A stretch of DNA of 64,000 nt from an uncultured Clostridia bacterium (GTDB lineage Bacteria > Bacillota > Clostridia > Oscillospirales > Ruminococcaceae): assembly GCA_947626165.1 (NCBI GenBank), contig CANQRG010000008.1, forward strand, positions 62,001-126,000, read 5' to 3'. This document shows, piece after piece, positions 26,494 through 35,671 of the stretch (its first letter is position 1; every line of letters starts with the position of its first letter). Below the pieces are notes generated by a model that made no database searches, was not told where the DNA came from, and saw nothing but the letters and a program-made list of their open reading frames with translations. The position numbers were made by a program, and so were the translations under genes.

Positions 26494-29400
26494 TTAGAAG
26501 CTTACCTCTATTCCCTCTTTCAAACTGAAAGAATATATATAACCCGTCTTAACAGGCTTATCTAAAAGCAAGTCAAACGCCGCTTTATAAAGCCTAAGCT
26601 GAACTGTATAGTTGTCTCTTAATTGCTCGGCGGTCGTATTCCTATCGGTTTTGTAATCCAAAAGCACATATCCGTCGCTCTCTTCAAAAATGCAGTCGGC
26701 AATACCCTGTAACATTCCGTTTGAGCCTTTATACTCCCCTATTTCTTCGCTTATATCCAAATCTGAGAATTTAACTAGAAACTGCTTTTCCCTCATAACT
26801 GATCTGCTCTTTTGAATACGCTTATAAACATCGCTTTCAAAAAATGCTTTTACCGTTTCTCTGTCTATTCCCTCCGCTTGATATGCTGTAAGTTTACCAA
26901 TGGAAACAAGACGCGTGATTTCCTCGTCCAAATTTTCCTTTGCCTTTTCAAAGCTGCAAAGCTCCATAAATCTGTGAGTTATAGTACCCTTTTCCGATGC
27001 TGTCAGCTTTCCTATCTCCTCAGAGAATTTAGGGATCTGAGGATAATAATACGCTTTCTTTTCGTCCTTTGCAATATCTGATACAGACAGTTTTGACGGA
27101 GTTTTAGATTCCTTTATATCATACTTAAATTCAAATCTATCTAAAAGCTCTTTTACTAGCTTCGGGTCGGAAACTGATTTTTTCTGTTTCAGAACACGTT
27201 TCTCACTTTTCTCTGTTTCAGCACACTTTGAAACAACGAGAGTTGAATCAGTTTTTGCGGTAACCAATTCCTTGTCAAATTCCAAATCAAGAAATTCAAA
27301 TATATGACGTCTTAACAAATCTGCGTCGGGGTGCAAAAGAAAACATCCAGCAAGCCATTCTCCAAAAGAGCCTGCATCTGATACCATATCGTCAGAAACA
27401 TGACCCAAAACAGCAAGGTTTGAATAAATACCTTTCATAAGTTTAGCTGTCTTTTCATTAAAAACAACAGGAATAAAAAGTTTATCCTTTGCACGGGTAA
27501 GGGCAACATACAGAAGTCTCAGCTCCTCGTTTTTCATTTCGCTGTCGGCGATGCTCTTTAAAACATTATACGAAAACGGCGTGACCGACATATTTTCCTC
27601 TGCAATGTTAAACTTCATTGAAACGCCAAGTTCCTGATTTATTATCATTTTCTTTTTATTATCCTGGTCGTTGAACCGCTTAAAAATATTGCAGATAAAC
27701 ACAAAAGGGAACTCAAGACCCTTTGAGCCGTGCATTGTCATAATGTTGACAGCTTCTCCTTCGTCAAAGCTGACAACAGCCTGAGAGAAATCTTTTTTAT
27801 TTTCTATAATATTATCAATATAGCGGATAAATCCCGTAAGTCCTCCGCCGTTTGATTTATCATATTCATTTGCATACTCTAAAAGCAAATTCAAATTTGC
27901 ACGCTTTTGGTGACCGTCCTCATAAACGGAGGAAATGCCGTAATAATCGCAGGTATCGTAAATCTTTCTTATCAAATCAACAAGATTTAGGCTTGCCGCA
28001 TAAAAGCGAAGCTCCTTGATTTTCTCAACTGCTTTTTTACACAACAATACCAGTTCAGTATTTTCCTTTGACGCATTATCCTCAAAATGCAAAAGCTGCT
28101 GATACAGCTTAGGCTTTGCGCTGTTTACTTTGGTCAGTCTCACCATTGCAGCGTCATCAGGAGAAAACATAAATACAGGCGACATTAGCACCGACAAAAG
28201 CGGGATATCCTGCATAGGATTATCAAGCACCCTCAGGAGATTGATAATGACCGATATCTCCCTTGAACGCAGATAACCGCTTGTCATTTCAGCGTTTGTC
28301 TTTATTCCAAAGCTCTCAAGCGCCTTTGAAACACATCGCCCGTCATCATTGTTTCGTGATATAACGCAAATGTCAGACGGTCTGCAAGGACGAAAACCGC
28401 CGTTTTCGCCGACGCTTAAATCATAAACTTCCGTTTTGTTTTTTAACAGCTCGCTTATTCTCTTTGCAATCTCATAATGCTCAACATTATACGGAAGGTA
28501 CTTTGAAAAATCGCCCCTGTCGTCTATCAGCATAAGCTCTGTTGAATAATCTCCGTTATCGGGAATATCAAGCCCCAGCACAAGCCTTTCATCATCTGTA
28601 TAATCTATCTCCCCTGTAGCCTTACTCATAAGCTGAGAAAACAGAAAGTTTACTATATTTATAACTTCCCTGCGGCTTCTGAAATTCTTTTTTAAAGTAA
28701 TTTCTTTTGTACCTTTGTATGCTTTGTCATTGGCTTTTTTTCTTGCGTCAATAAACAGCTTTGGATTAGCCTGACGGAATCTATAAATAGACTGCTTTAC
28801 ATCGCCAACTACAAAAACATTCCTGCCTATTACGTTTATATCATCAGTGTCCGACAGGCACTTAAAAATCAAATCCTGGAGATTATTGACGTCCTGAAAT
28901 TCATCAAGCAGAATGATTTTGTAATCTTTGTTTTTTACTATCTCCTCACAAAGAGGAGTTCTTGAAACGACCCCGTTTTTGCACACTGCTAAAAGCTCTG
29001 TCGTCATATGCTCAACGCTTGAAAAATCAACTGCGTTTTTTGAAACCATTAAATCGTGCAAAACGTCCTCAGCATACACAGTCATTTCACAGACTATCTC
29101 AAACAAACCCTTTATAACGGCTAAATCGCTTTTAATTTCTTCAACAGGAGAGGATACAATGGACATTATCTTGGTAAGCTCTGACTTCAACCTGTCTCTG
29201 TCGTTTTTTATTTCACCTATAAGTTTCTTCTCTGCTTCTACATCCTTATCGCTGTAACCCTCTCTTGCTTTTTTTGTAATGGTCGAATTGAACCTGTCAA
29301 AACTAAATTGACGGCACTCTTTATAGAGATCGTCCCAACAGTCTGCATTTATACCTTGCAACCTCAAAGCAATAGCGCAGTCATTCTCCAAAAGCTGAGT

Positions 29401-30123
29401 TATAGAAGTTAAAATTCTCAGACCATTGCTTTTTTCAATAAGGTCCTTATACAAAAGCTCTGCCGACCGAGCCTTATTTTTTATTTTTTCACAGCTAGAC
29501 AAAAGCAGTTGACTTATATAATCTTGGCTGTCAAATAGTTTTAGCACGCTTTTTATCCATTCGTCACGAAACGGAATACTTTCAAAAAACTTATGCATAT
29601 CGGTAATGACATTGACAAGACCGTTGTCGTTTTCACCGCCGAGAGCCTCAAGTATTACTGAAATTCTTTCAGGCTTTTGCTCATAATAATACTCTAGCGT
29701 ATCGTCGATAGCCTGATTTAGTAATACCGTTTTTTCATTGTCCTCTAAAATCCTTAAGTTACTTTCAAAATCAAAGCTCTGTATATTTTCCTTTACAAAT
29801 TCGAGACAAAACGCATTGATAGTAGTTATCTTTGCCATCTGTAGCCTTTTTTGCTGATTTATAAGCCACGCGCTTTGCGGATTATTGTCAAGCGCTTTAA
29901 TTATCGCCTGAGACAGCTTTTCACGAATCTGTTCAGCAGCAGCCCTTGTGAAAGTTACAGCTAAAAGTCTGTCTGCCTCTATTTTTCTTTCTTCATCTGA
30001 AAGAAGCCTTATTGTGCGCTCAATTAAAACGGCAGTTTTTCCGCTTCCTGCCGCAGCGGAAACAACAACGCCCTTTTCTGTTTCTTTTATTGCGCTTAAC
30101 TGATCCTCTGTCCAAACAGGCAT
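26494..30123 (-). CDS. addA: ATP-dependent helicase/nuclease subunit A
   Basis: The motor subunit of AddAB, which resects double-strand breaks for recombination. In 1209 residues the UvrD-type helicase motifs appear in order: Walker A AAAGSGKT (about 23-30), ILLDEFQDVNNLQ (about 400), GDVKQSIYRFRQ, and ALTRAKDKLF (about 795). The C-terminal RecB-like nuclease has GIADCIFEESDGYVLLDYKTDR. It follows addB by 5 bases and shares its promoter. Confidence 0.96.
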   Translation of the reverse strand: MPVWTEDQLSAIKETEKGVVVSAAAGSGKTAVLIERTIRLLSDEERKIEADRLLAVTFTRAAAEQIREKLSQAIIKALDNNPQSAWLINQQKRLQMAKITTINAFCLEFVKENIQSFDFESNLRILEDNEKTVLLNQAIDDTLEYYYEQKPERISVILEALGGENDNGLVNVITDMHKFFESIPFRDEWIKSVLKLFDSQDYISQLLLSSCEKIKNKARSAELLYKDLIEKSNGLRILTSITQLLENDCAIALRLQGINADCWDDLYKECRQFSFDRFNSTITKKAREGYSDKDVEAEKKLIGEIKNDRDRLKSELTKIMSIVSSPVEEIKSDLAVIKGLFEIVCEMTVYAEDVLHDLMVSKNAVDFSSVEHMTTELLAVCKNGVVSRTPLCEEIVKNKDYKIILLDEFQDVNNLQDLIFKCLSDTDDINVIGRNVFVVGDVKQSIYRFRQANPKLFIDARKKANDKAYKGTKEITLKKNFRSRREVINIVNFLFSQLMSKATGEIDYTDDERLVLGLDIPDNGDYSTELMLIDDRGDFSKYLPYNVEHYEIAKRISELLKNKTEVYDLSVGENGGFRPCRPSDICVISRNNDDGRCVSKALESFGIKTNAEMTSGYLRSREISVIINLLRVLDNPMQDIPLLSVLMSPVFMFSPDDAAMVRLTKVNSAKPKLYQQLLHFEDNASKENTELVLLCKKAVEKIKELRFYAASLNLVDLIRKIYDTCDYYGISSVYEDGHQKRANLNLLLEYANEYDKSNGGGLTGFIRYIDNIIENKKDFSQAVVSFDEGEAVNIMTMHGSKGLEFPFVFICNIFKRFNDQDNKKKMIINQELGVSMKFNIAEENMSVTPFSYNVLKSIADSEMKNEELRLLYVALTRAKDKLFIPVVFNEKTAKLMKGIYSNLAVLGHVSDDMVSDAGSFGEWLAGCFLLHPDADLLRRHIFEFLDLEFDKELVTAKTDSTLVVSKCAETEKSEKRVLKQKKSVSDPKLVKELLDRFEFKYDIKESKTPSKLSVSDIAKDEKKAYYYPQIPKFSEEIGKLTASEKGTITHRFMELCSFEKAKENLDEEITRLVSIGKLTAYQAEGIDRETVKAFFESDVYKRIQKSRSVMREKQFLVKFSDLDISEEIGEYKGSNGMLQGIADCIFEESDGYVLLDYKTDRNTTAEQLRDNYTVQLRLYKAAFDLLLDKPVKTGYIYSFSLKEGIEVSF

Positions 30124-30128
30124 TACAA

Positions 30129-33100
30129 CTACTTCCTTTCTTGCTCTTTTATTTCCTCAAGCAGTTTTTCTTTATCTTCGCTTAATATCTGCTCTGCGTC
30201 ACGGCGGTTGTATTTTCCGCAAACCGACCAGTAATTGCAGTATCTACAGCTTATCGTGTCTATATTACCCGACTTCATCACAGGCATTGCGGCTATCTCG
30301 CCGTCCGCAAGAGATTTTCCCATTTCTATTATTTTGTCCTTAGAAAATCTTTCAATCGCCTCGAAAATATCGGCGTCTACCACCTGATTTTCGTCTATAT
30401 TTTCTCCTTTGGAGGTTTTCTTTAAGGGCGCAAATAATCCCGACGCACGCTCATCCATTGCTTCAAGGGTCAAATCGTTGTATACAAATAAACCGTTGCG
30501 TTTGAATTTCTTATTGCGTTCGTTCTTTAATTTTTCCTCACGTTCTTCATCAGAACTTTCTCTAAGCCTCTCTCTTGGTAAGTAATTCTCCACATACTTT
30601 GCAGGCATATACATAACTCCGGCAGGAGAAAGCTCTCCGTCACGGTTGAACTCGTTATCGGTATCAACAAGAGCAAGAAGATAAATAAGCATCTGCATAT
30701 TGAGACCATGATACAGCGACGCTAAATCAAAATCCTTACCGCCCGTTTTATAGTCAACAATACGAACATAACGCTTACCGTTCTCGTCCTTATATATATC
30801 GACCCTATCTATACTTCCCCGCATACAGATGTTGACGTCCTTATCAACCTTTATCTTTAAAATGCTTTCGCCGTTTTCATCTGTCAAATCATACTCAAAC
30901 GCAACCGGCTTGAAAAAACAGCCCTCAAGCTCCTGAATAAGATTTTTAACAACATAAAACGCTGTCTGTTCAAGGTTTTTTAAATTGTAAGAAAACCTGC
31001 TCGTCTTACCAAAATTTCCTCCCAGCTCATTATTCACATACTCATTGCAATAGTCGCTAATAAGCCTTTTAATTTCATCATCGCTAAGACTTGCGTAATC
31101 ATCGTTAAAGCATATGTTTCCGTTTTCGTCAACCGAGCTTAAAATGTTCTGCAAAATAAAATGTATAAGGCTTCCCTTAGTCATAGGTGAAATATCAACT
31201 CTCTCAACAGGGTAAACCTTCAATCCGTTTTTGCAGAAATAGTTAAACGGACATTTATAAAAGTCGTCCGCCCTTGTTGCAGACATATTAATATCGTGCG
31301 GGAAGAATACAGCTTTTGCAATACTCTTTGAAAGCTTGTATTCAGAGTGCTTTTCATTGTCTGATAAATCATCGAGAAATTTTATTTTTCTTTTGTATTC
31401 AACATCAGAATACAAAGCCTCTCTTAAACTTTCCTGCTCTTTGGAATCATTTTGATAATTTGAAACAAAGCAATAATAAGCGCTGTTTTCGTTTTCGCAG
31501 AAATAATCCAAAGAAAGATCAGATACATTCACCTTAACACTTTTTCCGAATATCTTTTCTATATCACGAGCCAATAAAGACGGTCTTAAAGCATCGTTTT
31601 TCACCGATGATTCAGGATATGACGCAATGAGCCACTCGCTTGCCGACCCAAGAGCAATATAAGAAATCAGACGTTCATTATCTAAAAATGTCTGAGTGTT
31701 ACTGCTTATACTGATTCCCAAATCGCTTAGCTTTGACTTTTCACGTTCGGTCAGCAGTCCTGAGTTTTGAATATTTCTCGGAAACAGACCGTCGTTTAAC
31801 CCTATTACAAAAACCGCTTTCATACTGCCCAGTCTTGAATGTTCCGCCTTTGCGACAGTTACAGCGTCCAGCTTCTGCGGAGGAGACGAAATCGTCATCT
31901 CGGAAAGCATAAGTTTTAACAAATTATAAAACTGACGCAGAGAAATTTTCTCATCGCCCATATTTTTGTATATTGAATTAATTGCCCCCAGAAATAGCGA
32001 CCAAAGCTGTTTAAAATCCCTTGCAATTTCAACTACAGACGCGTCATCTGACTCAACAGACCTGCTTATGAGCGAAAAGGTTTTTTCAGAAAGTTCTATT
32101 CTTCCCATAAGCTCGTTTAATGCCAGACAAATCTCTCCGGCGGTTGTGTTCTTTGTTTTTTCCTTAAAATCCTCAAGAGGGCAAATAATTCTCTTTCTTA
32201 TATCGTTTATAAGTGTAAGAAACTCATTAGAGTTTCCTTCCTTTCTGCTATCAAACGGAGTAAAATCAGAAAGCCACATATCTCCCTCTACGCCCCATTT
32301 GTAACAATATTCCTCAATCGCCGCCGCTTTAAAATCCTCAATGCTTGAAAGCGGAGATTTTATGTATCTTAGTATATTTTCAGTTTTATACTTCTTTGTC
32401 AAAACGCAGTCAAACAGCGACAAAACATATATGACAAGCGAAGAACGCAAAACGCTCTTTCTCCTATCCATAAAAAACGGTATCTCATACCTATTAAACG
32501 CACCGTCTATCAGGCTTGAATAATCGTCAAGCGAGCGTGAGACAACGGCAATATCTTTATACGAATACCCCTGCTCTCTTATCAGCTTTTTTATGCTAGC
32601 AGCTACATAATCTATCTCGTCATACAAATTTCTTGCACATACGAGTTTTATTCCTTCATTGTCTGCACACGGATTATTTACAAGACAGAATATATTTGAT
32701 TCAAGATGCTTTAGAGCGTTCGTCTTATAACCCGTATGCTCATCAGCACTTATGTTCTCTACCTTACCCAAACCGCCAGCTAAATCAACAAGCCTAGATC
32801 GAGTTTTAATGCACATTGAAAACGGCGACATATTTGAAGTCAGGTTGTTTCCTCCGCCAATAATAAGCGACACCGTTAGGCTTTTCGCATCGCTCAAAAT
32901 TACCTTTATGACCTCATACTCATCTGCCGTAAAACTTGAAAACTCGTGTATAAAAACAACCGCATTATCAAAATAACCGTTATCATGTGCGACTTTAGCA
33001 GCCTCTGATATTGCTGTTGCTTCATCTGTAAGACCTGATGCGGAAAGCTCATCCAGATATAGCTTATACAGCTTGGAGATAGATTCCAGCTTTTCAGAAA

Positions 33101-33551
33101 GGCTGCCGTCAGTTTGAGCCAAAGCGCTTTCAAGAGTATTGCAGTCAATATCAGATTTCTTTAAGTCGTCAATAAGCGAAATAGTGTCAGAAATGAACTG
33201 AGGCTTGTCAAGTGAACGTGAATAATAGCTTTTACTTCCAAGACCAGACCCCTTAAAAGCTTTTACAGCCTTAAACATAGATATAAGCTTTGCGTTTTTG
33301 TCTGCCAGAACGCCCGACTTTGTACCGTATTCTTTTAAAATTACTTCCGCAAATCGGTTAAAGCCAAGAGTTTTGAGCCTATTAAAGCTCTTTGCTCCGA
33401 GCTCGTTATAAAGCTGTTTATCATATTCAAATGAATACTGATCAGGAACAATTACTATTACATTTTCATCGGCAAGCACAGATTTTTTTATTTCATCTGT
33501 CATTATATCTGTTTTACTGCTTCCCATTCCTCCGGTTACAATTCTTAACAT
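30129..33551 (-). CDS. addB: ATP-dependent nuclease subunit B
   Basis: The second nuclease subunit of AddAB. The 1140-residue sequence starts with a Walker A-like GGMGSSKT (residues 7-14), as in Firmicutes AddB. The C-terminal part has the four-Cys iron-sulfur set (CPFNYFC near 785 and CRYCNYWSVC near 1110) around the nuclease motif VRIVDYKTGGK (about 960). It is the first gene of the addB-addA pair and has its own promoter. Confidence 0.96.
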   Translation of the reverse strand: MLRIVTGGMGSSKTDIMTDEIKKSVLADENVIVIVPDQYSFEYDKQLYNELGAKSFNRLKTLGFNRFAEVILKEYGTKSGVLADKNAKLISMFKAVKAFKGSGLGSKSYYSRSLDKPQFISDTISLIDDLKKSDIDCNTLESALAQTDGSLSEKLESISKLYKLYLDELSASGLTDEATAISEAAKVAHDNGYFDNAVVFIHEFSSFTADEYEVIKVILSDAKSLTVSLIIGGGNNLTSNMSPFSMCIKTRSRLVDLAGGLGKVENISADEHTGYKTNALKHLESNIFCLVNNPCADNEGIKLVCARNLYDEIDYVAASIKKLIREQGYSYKDIAVVSRSLDDYSSLIDGAFNRYEIPFFMDRRKSVLRSSLVIYVLSLFDCVLTKKYKTENILRYIKSPLSSIEDFKAAAIEEYCYKWGVEGDMWLSDFTPFDSRKEGNSNEFLTLINDIRKRIICPLEDFKEKTKNTTAGEICLALNELMGRIELSEKTFSLISRSVESDDASVVEIARDFKQLWSLFLGAINSIYKNMGDEKISLRQFYNLLKLMLSEMTISSPPQKLDAVTVAKAEHSRLGSMKAVFVIGLNDGLFPRNIQNSGLLTEREKSKLSDLGISISSNTQTFLDNERLISYIALGSASEWLIASYPESSVKNDALRPSLLARDIEKIFGKSVKVNVSDLSLDYFCENENSAYYCFVSNYQNDSKEQESLREALYSDVEYKRKIKFLDDLSDNEKHSEYKLSKSIAKAVFFPHDINMSATRADDFYKCPFNYFCKNGLKVYPVERVDISPMTKGSLIHFILQNILSSVDENGNICFNDDYASLSDDEIKRLISDYCNEYVNNELGGNFGKTSRFSYNLKNLEQTAFYVVKNLIQELEGCFFKPVAFEYDLTDENGESILKIKVDKDVNICMRGSIDRVDIYKDENGKRYVRIVDYKTGGKDFDLASLYHGLNMQMLIYLLALVDTDNEFNRDGELSPAGVMYMPAKYVENYLPRERLRESSDEEREEKLKNERNKKFKRNGLFVYNDLTLEAMDERASGLFAPLKKTSKGENIDENQVVDADIFEAIERFSKDKIIEMGKSLADGEIAAMPVMKSGNIDTISCRYCNYWSVCGKYNRRDAEQILSEDKEKLLEEIKEQERK

Positions 33552-33599
33552 TTATCTCACCCATTTTGCAGCATCTAATATTATTTCAATTATAAAAAT

Positions 33600-33628
33600 A
33601 TTATATCACAAATGAGCAGGAAGGTCAA
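33600..33628 (-). promoter_or_regulatory. Promoter of addB-addA
   Basis: TTGACC (33628-33623) and TATAAT (33605-33600) with 17 bases between on the minus strand. Confidence 0.75.
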
Positions 33629-33784
33629 TTTACTAGAAGCAAGACCGGCGAGCCGGCAGGGGTGCCGGCGTGACGCCGGTTGCTCTGCTGCCTATTATAA
33701 ATTTGAAAAATGTTAAAGTTAGTGCAACGGCAGGCTTATCAATTGATAATGGACAATGGACAATGGACAATTGACAGAAGCAAG
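33629..33784. repeat. Intergenic repeats between addB and the envelope genes
   Basis: This is the main part of a 310-base gap without a gene (33552-33861). It holds a GC-rich palindromic element (about 33650-33693, with CCGGCGAGCCGGC and CCGGCGTGACGCCGG) like the one at 5500-5547. It also holds a short tandem array at about 33743-33776 in which TGGACAA recurs three times. I see no open reading frame with a ribosome site here. Confidence 0.5.
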
Positions 33785-33819
33785 ATAAAAGCGTTCGGAA
33801 AAATTCCGAACGCTTTTAT
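33785..33819. terminator. Strong bidirectional terminator
   Basis: ATAAAAGCGTTCGGAA (33785-33800) and TTCCGAACGCTTTTAT (33804-33819) form a perfect 16-bp stem with a 3-base loop and flanking A/T runs. It ends the minus-strand gene at 33862. Confidence 0.88.
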
Positions 33820-33861
33820 GATAATCTCTTATTTATAATCTACAGCCTCTAACTTACCATC

Positions 33862-34152
33862 TTATAGCAGAGATTTAATAAAATCCACTATAAAAAATCT
33901 TACCTTTGGCTTATCATTTTCATCTACCTCAACTACCAAATCGTCAGAGTCTTTTGCTTTACTTTCACTTTCCTCGTCCAATTTCACCGAAGGAGATATG
34001 CTAAACTCTGGAAACAAAAACGAAAGCTCTCTTATTTCTTCTTCTGCCGTGAACGATATAAGCGCTGCCAGCATAAAGCCGATTAGCAAAGCGATTTTAA
34101 GTCTTTCTCTATTAAAGATTAATCGATTTTTTTTAGATGATTTATTCTGCAT
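33862..34152 (-). CDS. Small single-pass membrane protein, unknown function
   Basis: A 96-residue protein not recognised as any family. Residues 1-18 are basic (SKKNRLIFNRERLK), residues 18-37 form one membrane helix (IALLIGFMLAALISFT), and the remainder is acidic and probably outside the cell, ending FFIVDFIKSLL. GTGAGG precedes the ATG. It lies downstream of, and co-oriented with, the transglutaminase-like gene but past a terminator. The C-terminal hydrophobic tail is unusual. Confidence 0.65.
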   Translation of the reverse strand: MQNKSSKKNRLIFNRERLKIALLIGFMLAALISFTAEEEIRELSFLFPEFSISPSVKLDEESESKAKDSDDLVVEVDENDKPKVRFFIVDFIKSLL

Positions 34153-34213
34153 ATGTATGCCTCACTTTCTAATTCTAAATAGATTATTGGCATACTCTTC
34201 AAATTTATTCAAT

Positions 34214-34257
34214 AAAAACCAAAAGGCGGACAAATCATTAATATAAAGTGTCCGCCG
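34214..34257 (-). terminator. Terminator of the transglutaminase-like gene
   Basis: GGCGGACA (34256-34249 on the minus strand) pairs with TGTCCGCC (34232-34225), followed by TTTTGGTTTTTATT. Confidence 0.8.
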
Positions 34258-34269
34258 ATTATTATTTTT

Positions 34270-35094
34270 TTATTTTATATACGATCCAGAAACCTCTGAA
34301 TAGGTCTTGCAAAACCTATAATAATTAATTTTCCCATTTGTCATATCATCTTCGACCTGAGGATCGAAAACATATGTATTTCCATTCAGCTTAACCTCTG
34401 TCCACATATGATAGCCGTATCCGCCAGCCGCCATAGCAGTGCTGCCGTCAACCGTTTTAGCGTTAAACCCAAGATACTTCATCATAGCCATATATACATA
34501 AGAATACTCTGTACAGGTGCCAAATCCCTTTTCAAGAACAGACTCAATCGCATTACCCCAACCGCCGTACGCATAATAGGTATTGTTTATGAGGTAATCA
34601 TAGCAAGTCTTAGCCTTTTTATAGTTTGACATATCATCGTCAATTATTTTATTTAAATGCTTTTTAAGGATTTTTTCATCTTTACCGTTAAGAAACTCTT
34701 TAGGCTTTAACTCAGCAGAGTTTAATCTGTTTTTTTCTTTATTATTTTTTGTTTTGTCAGTGTTGGTTTTCTTTTTTGTCTTTGATTTTTTAGATTTTTT
34801 TGATTTTGACTTCTTTTTAGATTTGAGATTCTTTTTAGTTTTTTGCTTTGATTTCTTTTTATTAGATTTTTTACCTTTCACTATCTTTTTTCCGCTTGAT
34901 GTCGATACCGATCTTACACAAACCGCAGAATCTGTTATACTATCAGAACCAGATTCAGAACCAGATTTCCCATCAAAGCTCATAGTGCTTATTCCCTGAA
35001 ACATAGTTACGGATATAAGCATAACCGAGACACACGCAACGACCTTTTCAAAATGTTTAAAGAAAAACATCTTGACATAATATAGAATTTTCAT
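34270..35094 (-). CDS. Membrane-anchored transglutaminase-like cysteine protein with lysine-rich stalk
   Basis: The ATG at 35094 is chosen because GGAGG lies 5 bases upstream; a TTG frame from 35106 would begin within that site. The 274-residue protein has a membrane anchor (residues about 17-38), a stalk (about 68-122) that is about half lysine with serine, and a transglutaminase-fold domain (about 130-274). The catalytic triad is visible as Cys194 (FGTCTEYS), His229 (YGYHMWTE) and Asp244 (VFDPQ). Such domains in Firmicutes are usually proteases or peptide cyclases/crosslinkers of the envelope. The polycationic stalk suggests binding to anionic wall polymers. Substrate unknown. Confidence 0.8.
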   Translation of the reverse strand: MKILYYVKMFFFKHFEKVVACVSVMLISVTMFQGISTMSFDGKSGSESGSDSITDSAVCVRSVSTSSGKKIVKGKKSNKKKSKQKTKKNLKSKKKSKSKKSKKSKTKKKTNTDKTKNNKEKNRLNSAELKPKEFLNGKDEKILKKHLNKIIDDDMSNYKKAKTCYDYLINNTYYAYGGWGNAIESVLEKGFGTCTEYSYVYMAMMKYLGFNAKTVDGSTAMAAGGYGYHMWTEVKLNGNTYVFDPQVEDDMTNGKINYYRFCKTYSEVSGSYIK

Positions 35095-35108
35095 TTCATC
35101 CTCCAATC

Positions 35109-35128
35109 ACAAGTGAATTTTCACTTGT
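35109..35128 (-). promoter_or_regulatory. Palindrome next to the ribosome site of the transglutaminase-like gene
   Basis: ACAAGTGAA (35109-35117) and TTCACTTGT (35120-35128) form a perfect inverted repeat with a 2-base centre, ending 5 bases before GGAGG on the minus strand. It could act as an operator or as an mRNA hairpin. Confidence 0.5.
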
Positions 35129-35211
35129 CTCCAAAATAATTACACGTTTTATATGTTTTCAAATCTGCACAAAAAACAGTAACCGGCTGTTTTTCTTAAA
35201 GTGCTTTCGAT

Positions 35212-35256
35212 ATTCTAAAGTAAAAGGTTACAAAAGTCAAATCTTTTGTAACCTTT
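35212..35256 (-). promoter_or_regulatory. Promoter of the transglutaminase-like gene overlapped by a 14-bp-arm palindrome
   Basis: On the minus strand TTGACT (35240-35235) and TAGAAT (35217-35212) are spaced by 17 bases. A perfect inverted repeat, AAAGGTTACAAAAG (35223-35236) and CTTTTGTAACCTTT (35243-35256), with a 6-base centre, spans the -35 box. There is no T-run suited to a terminator of a known gene, so a repressor operator is the simpler reading. Confidence 0.6.
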
Positions 35257-35548
35257 ATAAAATGTATTTTTTATCTGTTTTATATAATTTCTTGTATAAT
35301 TATACCTGATAATTGTGCAAATCATTGTCGATGCATAGTTATTTATTACAAATTGATTACATAGCTAGAATAATTCATAGTCAAATATTACAAACTTTGT
35401 TACAATTTTTAAATGCTTCTTACACAATTTTTAAAGATTAATATACCCGTTGTTTCTGGGGATATTTCATATGCAGGAAGAGCCTGAAAACAACTATATT
35501 ATACTGTTTGTGTAAAATAATGTTTTATCCGTTCATCAATATCACCTC
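35257..35548. other. AT-rich divergent intergenic region
   Basis: Part of the 577-base gap between the divergent envelope genes. It contains several TTACAA/TTGTAA words and one GC-richer island (about 35451-35502). In that island GTTGTTT pairs with GAAAACAAC around a CAGG-AAGAG-CCTG hairpin, preceded by a possible promoter (TTACAC, then TATACC after about 16 bases). No coding frame is credible. The island may be a small structured RNA, but I cannot name it. Confidence 0.3.
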
Positions 35549-35577
35549 TTTACAAATTATTCTTTTTATGTTATACT
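35549..35577 (+). promoter_or_regulatory. Promoter of the O-acylation cassette, followed by a leader stem
   Basis: TTTACA (35549-35554) and TATACT (35572-35577) with a 17-base spacer. The transcript would begin near 35584 and at once form a stem from GCCGA (35589-35593) with TCGGC (35624-35628), and GTGTT with AACAC inside it. The ATG follows at 35672. Confidence 0.75.
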
Positions 35578-35671
35578 AATACGCGACTGCCGATGTGTGT
35601 TTATTCAAATGCGTTAACACGTTTCGGCATTTTGCAAATAAATTTATTTTAGTTTACAGAAGGGTTAAAAA

